Assembly (NCBI GenBank): GCA_964629165.1
Contig: CAZVQJ010000188.1
Coordinates: 1 to 5,182, forward strand
Direction of reading: 5' to 3'
Origin: CAWVVV01 sp964629165
GTDB lineage: Bacteria > Verrucomicrobiota > Verrucomicrobiia > Opitutales > Oceanipulchritudinaceae
DNA length: 5,182 bases
Shown: positions 1 to 5,182 of the stretch, piece by piece
Numbering within the stretch: position 1 is the first letter of the stretch
Layout: every line of letters starts with the position of its first letter
The notes under the pieces: generated by a model
Told to the model about the DNA's origin: nothing
Seen by the model: only the letters and a program-made list of their open reading frames with translations
Database searches by the model: none
Program-made: the position numbers and the translations under genes

Positions 1-17
1 CCCTCCCGACCCAACCT

Positions 18-23
18 TGAGGA
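18..23 (+). promoter_or_regulatory. Possible ribosome binding site for the first gene
   Basis: The bases TGAGGA resemble a Shine-Dalgarno core and lie about 11 nt before the ATG at 35. They directly touch the in-frame ATG at 23, which is too close to serve that codon. This favours 35 as the start. It cannot be tested further here because only 17 bases of upstream sequence are visible. Confidence 0.3.
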
Positions 24-34
24 TGCATCCGGAA

Positions 35-781
35 ATGGACATTTTCGATGCCCGCCCGTTGGCGGCGGCGGATCTGAAAACCCTCATGCGGGCATGCCTC
101 ACGCTCGGCGCATCCAACAAGGCCAGCCTCGCGCTCAACCTCACCCGGCTCCTGCATCTCGACGGCAGCCTCGCTCATTCCGCGGACTGGGAGGAGCTCG
201 CGTGGCTCATCCGCGAAGGCTGGCACTTCCACGAGCGCCGCATGGAAAAGCATCCCCTCATGGCGTATATCCCGCGCGTCCGCTTGCAGAAGAAGGTGGA
301 ACAACAAGCCAGCCGTGCCGTCCTCAAGACGGTGGCTCTGCTCGAGGCGATGGAACCCCGCTTTGCCCGGATCGCGGCGGGAAGAGGAGGTTCCCATCCG
401 GCCGCTCTTCCCCGGGACCAGCTTGCGCCGAGGGGAACGGAGGATGCCGTACCGATGGCGATCGCAGACGCAGCCGCCGTCCTGGAAAGTGCCTTGCCGG
501 TCTTTTCACGGTTGCTCGGAATTCTCGAAACTCTTCCGATCGATTCGAATATCCTGAACCCCGCGCGGGAAGCTTGGCCCCACCTGAAATGGCACGCTGT
601 CGAGGTGAATATCTTTGCTCGTTTTCCACGCCCATTCGCGGCCTTCCGGCACTCCCCCCGGACCCGATTCCTCCTCCTCGCCCTCGAACATGCCCAGGTC
701 ATCCTGCGACAGCTCCGTGCGGCCTGGCTTCAACTGGAGAGCGACCTCGACCCGGAGTTCGCCATTGCGATCGAGCACTGA
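35..781 (+). CDS. Hypothetical soluble helical protein, family not recognised
   Basis: I do not recognise this protein. From the ATG at 35 it is 248 aa. ATG at 23 and TTG at 17 lie in the same frame, and the frame is open to the window edge, so the true start could lie upstream. I prefer 35 because TGAGGA at 18-23 could serve as a ribosome binding site with about 11 nt spacing, whereas it abuts the ATG at 23. The sequence alternates Leu/Ala-rich amphipathic stretches typical of helices. It has an aromatic and charged patch near residues 55-70 (WHFHERRMEKHP), a Gly/Pro-rich likely linker near residues 115-137, and a second helical half ending in an acidic tail. I see no signal peptide, membrane span, metal-binding cysteine cluster or nucleotide-binding loop. 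It ends 33 nt before the first glycosyltransferase on the same strand, so co-transcription is likely. A part in glycan assembly is only a guess from position. An overlapping 239-aa frame at 94-813 is Arg/Pro/Gly-rich and looks like a shadow. Confidence 0.6.
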   Translation: MDIFDARPLAAADLKTLMRACLTLGASNKASLALNLTRLLHLDGSLAHSADWEELAWLIREGWHFHERRMEKHPLMAYIPRVRLQKKVEQQASRAVLKTVALLEAMEPRFARIAAGRGGSHPAALPRDQLAPRGTEDAVPMAIADAAAVLESALPVFSRLLGILETLPIDSNILNPAREAWPHLKWHAVEVNIFARFPRPFAAFRHSPRTRFLLLALEHAQVILRQLRAAWLQLESDLDPEFAIAIEH

Positions 782-814
782 TAGGTAGATCCAGGTCCCT
801 TTTTATCTTTTGAA

Positions 815-1867
815 ATGCGCGTTCTCGTTGTTACCACGCAAGTTCCCTTTGTCCGCGGAGGAGCGGAAATCCACGCAGACAATCTCGTCTCCGAGTTGCA
901 GCGAGCCGGTCACGAGACGAATCTCGTCGCGATCCCGTTCCGCTGGTATCCTCCCGCCAAGCTGCTCGACCATCTCCTCGCTTGCCGGCTGCTCGATTTG
1001 ACCGAGTCCAATGGCGTCAAGATCGACCGGGTCATCGGGCTCAAGTTTCCCGCCTACCACATCCCCCACCCGCACAAGGTGCTCTGGATTCTCCACCAGC
1101 AACGCCCGCTGTTCGATCTTTGGGAAACGCCAAATGCCGATCTCGCGTTTTTTCCGGAGGGACGCGATGTGCGCGAAACGGTCGTGAAACTCGAGGGGCA
1201 ACTTCTCGCGGAAGCGCGGGCCCTCTTTGCAAACTCGAAGAATGTCGCCACGCGCCTCGAGCGCCATACCGGCTATCAGGCCCGCGCGCTCTATCATCCT
1301 CCGGCCCATGCGGACCAGTTCTACACGCGGGAAGCAGAGCGGTATTTTTTTTACCCCAGCCGCCTCTGCGGGCTGAAACGGCAGGAGTTGGTGCTGCGGG
1401 CGTTGGCCCACACGAAGCGACCCGTGGAGGTCATCTTTGCGGGTAGTCCCGATCACCCAGGCTATTTGCGGGAACTCAACGACCTCTCCCGGACGATTGG
1501 CGTGCATCAACGCGTGCAGTGGCTCGGCCAGATCACGGAGGAAACGAAGCGGCACCTCTACGCTCGTTCCCTCGCCGTCCTCTTTCCTCCCCTCGATGAA
1601 GATTATGGATACGTGACGCTTGAAGCCATGCTCAGCGCGAAACCGGTCATCACCTGCACCGATTCCGGAGGACCCCTCGAATTCGTCCGTGAGGGTGAAA
1701 CCGGCCGGATCAGCGAACCTACGCCTGAAGCATTGGCGGAAGTCCTCGATGAACTATGGGACGACCCCGCGCGATGCCGCCGCCTCGGCGTGAACGCCCG
1801 GGATCACTACAGCTCTCTGGGGATCAGTTGGGAACATGTCATCAACACACTTCTCGATGCGGATTAA
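815..1867 (+). CDS. GT4-type (GT-B fold) glycosyltransferase, first of three
   Basis: This is a 350-aa glycosyltransferase, a normal length for the GT-B fold. It probably moves a sugar from an activated nucleotide-sugar donor to a growing glycan at the cytoplasmic side of the membrane. The N-terminal acceptor-side domain (about 1-175) opens with a beta strand at the first residue and a glycine loop (G15-G16-A17-E18), followed by the helix ending RAGHE. WILHQQRP at 91-98 and DLW at 101-103 form a block I associate with a polysaccharide-cluster GT4 subgroup. The donor domain (about 178-350) has PSRLCGLKRQ (181-190), with likely phosphate contacts R183 and K188, and a strict EX7E motif (E262, E270). 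DSGGPLEFV (283-291) follows, as expected for family 4. The ATG at 815 fits the family N-terminus but lacks a clear Shine-Dalgarno site; the upstream 33 nt is T-rich. The 3' end overlaps the next gene by 11 nt. Sugar, linkage and acceptor cannot be read from sequence. A run of eight T lies at 1345-1352. Confidence 0.93.
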   Translation: MRVLVVTTQVPFVRGGAEIHADNLVSELQRAGHETNLVAIPFRWYPPAKLLDHLLACRLLDLTESNGVKIDRVIGLKFPAYHIPHPHKVLWILHQQRPLFDLWETPNADLAFFPEGRDVRETVVKLEGQLLAEARALFANSKNVATRLERHTGYQARALYHPPAHADQFYTREAERYFFYPSRLCGLKRQELVLRALAHTKRPVEVIFAGSPDHPGYLRELNDLSRTIGVHQRVQWLGQITEETKRHLYARSLAVLFPPLDEDYGYVTLEAMLSAKPVITCTDSGGPLEFVREGETGRISEPTPEALAEVLDELWDDPARCRRLGVNARDHYSSLGISWEHVINTLLDAD

Positions 1868-3206
1868 CTGGTTCAGTCCCGTCCCGCCCGCCCGGACCGA
1901 TATCGCCAATTACAGCGCACGGGTTATCCCCTGGCTGAAGGAGGCCGGCGCAGAGGTGAAGGTCTGGTCGTCCGAGAGGTCATGGGATCCCAACGAACTA
2001 CCCAACGGTATCGCCGTCTCGAGTGGCAGCGGGCAGCACCTGCCATGGCCCGAAATCAATTTCCGGGATTTCACGGTCTATCAAATTGGCAATGACGCGC
2101 GCTTCCATAGCGCCATCCTCGCACACGCCGAGCACCACGGTGGCATCGTCGTCCTGCACGATATCAACCTCCACGAAACACAGCGCATGCGCTTCGTCGT
2201 CGAGAGCCATCAACCCGGTCGCTACCTCGCCCTCCTCGCCGAGGCCGGAGGAGACGATGCCGCCGCGGAAGGACGATCCCACCTCAGCGGAGAAACGCCG
2301 CTCAGCAGGCTCGTCGAACGCTTTCCCCTGACAGCGTCTGCGCTTCGCGGCACCCACGGTGTCATCATTCACAACCCCGCCGCCATCGAACAGATCCGGG
2401 CGCTCACACCGGCTCCCGTGGCGGCCCTACCCCTACCTTATCGGGAGGCCTCGGATTTGCCGGCACCCCACCGCCGCTCATGGGATCGCAAACGGCGACT
2501 GCGTCTCGTCATGTTCGGGTTTATCCATGGCACCAACCGTCGCCTTCAAGAAATCCTCGCCACCCTCGCCCGGAAGGATCTGCGCGATCGGTTTGAACTA
2601 GATCTCTTTGGCGAACTCTCGCTCGATTTTGACCTCGCGGGAACACTGGCTTCCCATCGTTTGAACGAACGTGTACGGTTCCACGGTTTCCTCGAAGAAG
2701 ACGAGATCGACCAGATCCTTGCCTCCGCAGACCTCGCCCTCAACCTCCGGCGACCCTCCCTCGGAGAAGCGTCCGGTGGTCTCCTCCGAATCTGGAGTCA
2801 CAGCTTGTGCGCGATTGTTTCCGACAATGGTTTCTATACCAGCTTGTCCGACGAAGTGGTGGTGCGCATCGCCGCCGACGCTGCGACCGAATGCGAAGAG
2901 CTGGCGGACGCCCTGCTCCAGTTCTCGGCCGAGCCGGCACCGTTCTACGAACGAGGGATCGCGGCGCGGCAACAGCTCGAGGATCGGCACACCCCTTCCG
3001 CCTACGTTGCCCGGTTGCTCCCGTTCATGGCGCTAACCCGGAAATACCGGTCACGCGCCTACCTCGAACGGTATCTGCCCCAGCTTACCCATGCAGTGAT
3101 CGGCAGCATGCCCGACCGCTACGCGCAGTCCTACTGGGTCGACCGTATTGCCGAACTCACTGCCGAGGGCTTTGGTCTGCCCACCGAGAACCCGCTCCAA
3201 CCGTGA
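1857..3206 (+). CDS. Divergent GT-B glycosyltransferase with C-terminal tail
   Basis: This is a 449-aa protein that I assign to the GT4-like glycosyltransferases. I choose ATG 1857 because it puts the family opening MRINWFSPVPP at residue 1; an in-frame ATG at 1836 would add only seven unremarkable residues. The N-terminal domain shows SPVPPARTDIANY (7-19), then YQIGND (75-80) followed by H84, LHD ending at H101-D102, and VIIHN (169-173), a pattern known from GT4 enzymes of surface-glycan clusters. The C-terminal domain starts near 215 with VMFGFIHGTNRR (ending 229), where the usual Lys position is not obvious. The catalytic-loop region reads NLRRPSLGEASGG (296-308). E304 is present, but there is no Glu eight residues later (I312), so the canonical EX7E motif is not met. 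A similar GE-x-SG motif occurs in a recognised subgroup, so this is probably natural and not damage. About 65-70 residues after 380 extend beyond the usual fold and look helical. The 11-nt overlap with the preceding gene suggests translational coupling. Confidence 0.87.
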   Translation: MRINWFSPVPPARTDIANYSARVIPWLKEAGAEVKVWSSERSWDPNELPNGIAVSSGSGQHLPWPEINFRDFTVYQIGNDARFHSAILAHAEHHGGIVVLHDINLHETQRMRFVVESHQPGRYLALLAEAGGDDAAAEGRSHLSGETPLSRLVERFPLTASALRGTHGVIIHNPAAIEQIRALTPAPVAALPLPYREASDLPAPHRRSWDRKRRLRLVMFGFIHGTNRRLQEILATLARKDLRDRFELDLFGELSLDFDLAGTLASHRLNERVRFHGFLEEDEIDQILASADLALNLRRPSLGEASGGLLRIWSHSLCAIVSDNGFYTSLSDEVVVRIAADAATECEELADALLQFSAEPAPFYERGIAARQQLEDRHTPSAYVARLLPFMALTRKYRSRAYLERYLPQLTHAVIGSMPDRYAQSYWVDRIAELTAEGFGLPTENPLQP

Positions 3207-3276
3207 CATGTCTCCGCCGCCGGATCTCCGTCTGGCTCTACCACCTGCGGTCGATTCACCGGTGCCACTGCCGTCC

Positions 3277-4461
3277 ATGATCTATCTCGACATCACCCAT
3301 GCCAGTCATAGTCATGCCCAAACTGGCATCCAGCAGGTGGCGCGCGGGCTCTGGAAGGAACTTGCCAAAACGGGAGAAGTGGAAGGTGTCGCCTATGACA
3401 AGTATGCCCGGAGCTGGAGACGACTCGATTCCCGTGAGCGTCGCCATCTCGATGAAGTTGATCGGCGGGACGATGCCCGGCGCAAACGCGCCCACTGGAG
3501 CGCCTGGCAGCGCCTCCGTGGGAGAACGGTCCATCTTCTCGCCCCGCTCCTCGAGAACCAGGCGTTGCCTCCTGGCGATGCGCTCATCGTCCCGGAATTC
3601 TACGACGACAACGTTCGCAGGGCGCTTCCTTCAATCCGGGATCTCGTCCACCGACGCGACGTAGCCATTTTCCATGACGCCATCGCCTTTGAGCATCCAC
3701 ACTGGGGCGTTCCCGACACCATTAAACGCTTTCCCGAATATCTTGCCAGTCTCGCCAAATTTTCCGCCGTTGCATGTGTTTCCGAATATTCTCGCCGGCA
3801 GTTGCTCCGATCCTGGGAAACCCTCGGCATTCGCTCTGATGCGCGCGTCGAAGCCATTCCCCTCGGGCTTCGGATCGATCACCTCGGACCCCGCCCCGCG
3901 AAGACACCGCCGCCGACGCTTGACCGTCCACTCCGGCTCCTCTGCGTCTCAACGATCGAGCCCCGGAAAAACCAGATGGTTCTCCTCGAGGCGGCCGAAT
4001 CCCTGTGGGCCCAAGGCCACCGCTTCGAACTCCGCTTCATCGGCATGCTGAACCGCGGTTTTCCAACTGATTTCCCACAGCGAGTGGATGCCCTCCAAAA
4101 GGCCGGCCGCCCCGTGTTCTGGGACGGTTCGCTTTCCGCCACATCCCTTCAGCGCGCCTATCTCGCGGCGGACCTCACCGTCTACCCTTCCTCCTCTGAG
4201 GGCTTCGGTCTCCCGGTGTATGAGAGCCTCTACTACCACACACCCGTAATCACGACTGCGAAGGGTGCCTTGGCCGAAATTCCGCGCGGTTCCGGATGCC
4301 TCCAGGTCGATCCCACCGGTCCCGCGCTACGGGAGGCGATTCTTGCCGTCCTCACCCACCACGATCGCCGGCGCGGCCTCGCCAGGGAGGCCGCGGCAGT
4401 TCCCTTGCGCACCCTTGCGGACTATGCCAGCGACCTCATGCGTTTGCTCAAGACGCTTTAG
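3277..4461 (+). CDS. GT4-type (GT-B fold) glycosyltransferase, third of three
   Basis: This is a 394-aa retaining-type GT4 enzyme when started at ATG 3277, where the conserved N-terminus MIYLDITHASHS begins. An in-frame ATG at 3208, one base after the stop of the preceding gene, would add 23 Pro-rich residues that look non-conserved but would fit translational coupling. Neither start has a convincing Shine-Dalgarno site, so the choice stays open. TGIQQVARGLW (16-26) is the N-terminal loop and helix common in mannosyltransferase-like GT4 enzymes. FHDAIAFEHP (132-141) and CVSEYSRR (167-174) are the acceptor-domain hallmarks. The donor domain has STIEPRKN (225-232), with R230 and K231 probably contacting the donor phosphates, and a perfect EX7E motif (E308, E316). 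ITTAKGALAEI follows, with the expected glycine and acidic residues. No membrane segment is visible. It is the last gene of the forward run and ends 23 nt from the stop codon of the convergent sulfite reductase gene. The sugar it transfers cannot be told from sequence. Confidence 0.92.
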   Translation: MIYLDITHASHSHAQTGIQQVARGLWKELAKTGEVEGVAYDKYARSWRRLDSRERRHLDEVDRRDDARRKRAHWSAWQRLRGRTVHLLAPLLENQALPPGDALIVPEFYDDNVRRALPSIRDLVHRRDVAIFHDAIAFEHPHWGVPDTIKRFPEYLASLAKFSAVACVSEYSRRQLLRSWETLGIRSDARVEAIPLGLRIDHLGPRPAKTPPPTLDRPLRLLCVSTIEPRKNQMVLLEAAESLWAQGHRFELRFIGMLNRGFPTDFPQRVDALQKAGRPVFWDGSLSATSLQRAYLAADLTVYPSSSEGFGLPVYESLYYHTPVITTAKGALAEIPRGSGCLQVDPTGPALREAILAVLTHHDRRRGLAREAAAVPLRTLADYASDLMRLLKTL

Positions 4462-4485
4462 GTTCCGGCCGCGGCAACGGGAACC
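4461..4485 (+). terminator. Inverted repeat between converging genes, possible weak terminator
   Basis: GGTTCC at 4461-4466 pairs perfectly with GGAACC at 4480-4485, enclosing a 13-nt GC-rich loop that contains the self-complementary octamer GCCGCGGC (4468-4475). One arm includes the last base of the forward stop codon and the other includes the last base of the reverse-strand stop codon, so one hairpin could act for both converging transcripts. No T-tract follows on either strand, so this is not a canonical intrinsic terminator. Rho-dependent ending or a role as a 3'-end stability hairpin is equally possible. Confidence 0.35.
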
Positions 4486-5182
4486 TATTCGGCGGCCATC
4501 ACCTCGTGATAATTTGTCCCCGCTTCGTAGGGCGTCACGATTCCTGCCCGCAGGCAGAAATCACCGAAGTGTTCGCCTTCTTCGCGTTCGTCTCGGTAGC
4601 GCTTCAGCAACGGCATGAGGAGGGGCACCAGTTGCGGACCCGGAACACTTTCCCGATAGAGGCTACCGAGCCGTGAGCCGTCAAAGGCCGCACCGAGGTA
4701 CACGTTGTATTTGTCCGGGGCCTTGCCCACAAAAGCAATCTCGGCGAGAAACGGCCGGGCGCAGCCGTTCGGGCAGCCGGTCATCCGCACAACAATCTCA
4801 TCCTCTTCGAGGCCGATCCGCTTCATCTCGGTTTCCAGCTCCGTCACAAGGGACGGCAGGTAACGCTGCGATTCCGCCAACGCCAGCCCACATGTCGGCA
4901 GCGCCACGCACGCCATCGAGTTCCGGCGCACGCCACTTCCGCTCAGGCCACGGAGCAGGCCGAACTCTTCTGCCAGCGCCTGAATCCGGTCTTTCTCCTC
5001 GGGGGAAACCCGCCCGATAATGAGGTTCTGGTTGCCCGTCAGCCGGAAATCGCCCTTGTGGACCCGCGCGATTTCCCGCAAGCCCGCCTTGAGCGGATAG
5101 TTGCCCTCATCCACGACACGGCCGTTTTCGATGAAAAGCGAAAGGTGCCAGGTCCCGTCGATCCCTTCCACCCAACCGAAAC
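4485..5182 (-). CDS. cysI: Assimilatory sulfite reductase hemoprotein, C-terminal part (5' end outside window)
   Basis: This is the C-terminal portion (about 232 residues) of a siroheme/[4Fe-4S] sulfite reductase, which reduces sulfite to sulfide with six electrons in cytoplasmic sulfate assimilation. The frame runs off the right edge. The first complete codons read F-G-W followed by a GTG codon (Val) and EGIDGTWHLSLFIENGR, which matches the family interior, so the GTG at 5171 is not a start. The cluster ligands are all present: C-x5-C in ACVALPTC (codons near 4910 and 4892) and C-x3-C in TGCPNGC (near 4775 and 4763). The second and third cysteines are 39 residues apart, as in E. coli CysI. 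The ending, with REEGEHFGDF and RAGI, also resembles CysI; the usual final Trp-containing tail is replaced by YHEVMAAE. The NADPH-dependent form needs a flavoprotein partner (CysJ), which is not in the window, so a ferredoxin-dependent enzyme (Sir) remains possible. It converges on the glycosyltransferase run and is probably a separate transcription unit. Confidence 0.95.
   Translation of the reverse strand, partial: FGWVEGIDGTWHLSLFIENGRVVDEGNYPLKAGLREIARVHKGDFRLTGNQNLIIGRVSPEEKDRIQALAEEFGLLRGLSGSGVRRNSMACVALPTCGLALAESQRYLPSLVTELETEMKRIGLEEDEIVVRMTGCPNGCARPFLAEIAFVGKAPDKYNVYLGAAFDGSRLGSLYRESVPGPQLVPLLMPLLKRYRDEREEGEHFGDFCLRAGIVTPYEAGTNYHEVMAAE

Noticed and set aside
94..813. A 239-aa forward frame overlapping the first gene
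   Set aside because: Its translation is dominated by Arg, Pro, Gly and Ser with little hydrophobic core, as expected for the wrong frame of GC-rich DNA.
803..1555. A 250-aa open frame on the reverse strand opposite the first glycosyltransferase
   Set aside because: It lies wholly antisense to a gene with clear GT4 motifs. Long mirror frames are expected opposite GC-rich genes, and it has no recognisable motif or ribosome binding site.
1998..2372. A 124-aa acidic, Val/Gly-rich reverse-strand frame inside the second glycosyltransferase
   Set aside because: It is antisense to conserved GT residues and has no independent support.
3148..3276. Upstream extension of the third glycosyltransferase frame into the end of the second gene, or a frameshift fusion of the two
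   Set aside because: The extra residues (Arg/Pro-rich, resembling no GT domain) are a by-product of an open frame in GC-rich DNA, and I saw no slippery sequence at the end of the second gene.
5169..5171. GTG as the start codon of the sulfite reductase gene
   Set aside because: Upstream in-frame codons continue the conserved family sequence (F-G-W before V-E-G), and the protein would lack most of its N-terminal half; the gene simply runs out of the window.
1..5182. CRISPR array, tRNA or rRNA, transposase, phage or defence genes
   Set aside because: No spaced direct repeats, no tRNA-like cloverleaf and no such protein families were seen; almost all of the window is explained by the five genes.

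Overview
The window looks like a GC-rich bacterial chromosome segment. It carries a compact forward-strand run of four genes (one unrecognised protein, then three GT-B glycosyltransferases) that meets, tail to tail, the 3' part of an assimilatory sulfite reductase gene on the reverse strand. Dense packing, bacterial gene families and mostly weak Shine-Dalgarno signals fit a Gram-negative-type bacterium. The style of the glycosyltransferases and of the sulfite reductase C-terminus would suit Verrucomicrobiota (for example Opitutales), but that placement is a low-confidence impression and not something the window proves.

Layout: about 35-781 (+) is a soluble, probably helical protein of unknown family whose frame is open to the left edge. 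815-1867 (+) is a GT4-type glycosyltransferase with a textbook EX7E motif. 1857-3206 (+) is a second, divergent GT-B enzyme that overlaps the first by 11 nt. It keeps a Gly-Glu-x-Ser-Gly motif in place of canonical EX7E and has a C-terminal tail of about 65-70 residues. 3277-4461 (+), with a possible start at 3208, is a third GT4-type enzyme with canonical motifs. A 25-nt GC-rich inverted repeat at 4461-4485 touches the stop codons of both converging genes. 4485 to the right edge (-) is the C-terminal part of sulfite reductase hemoprotein (CysI type), with all four cysteines of the siroheme-[4Fe-4S] site visible.

Working together: the three glycosyltransferases are close in space but clearly different in sequence. 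This is the usual pattern when successive enzymes add different sugars to one glycan, such as O-antigen, capsule or exopolysaccharide repeat, or a protein glycan. No polymerase, flippase, ABC exporter or nucleotide-sugar enzyme is in the window, so the product cannot be named. None of the three shows an obvious membrane segment, so they probably act on the cytoplasmic side. The convergent cysI gene belongs to sulfate assimilation and is probably unrelated; it marks the downstream edge of the glycan cluster. No tRNA, rRNA, CRISPR array, insertion sequence or phage gene was seen, and no gene-free stretch exceeds 300 bases.
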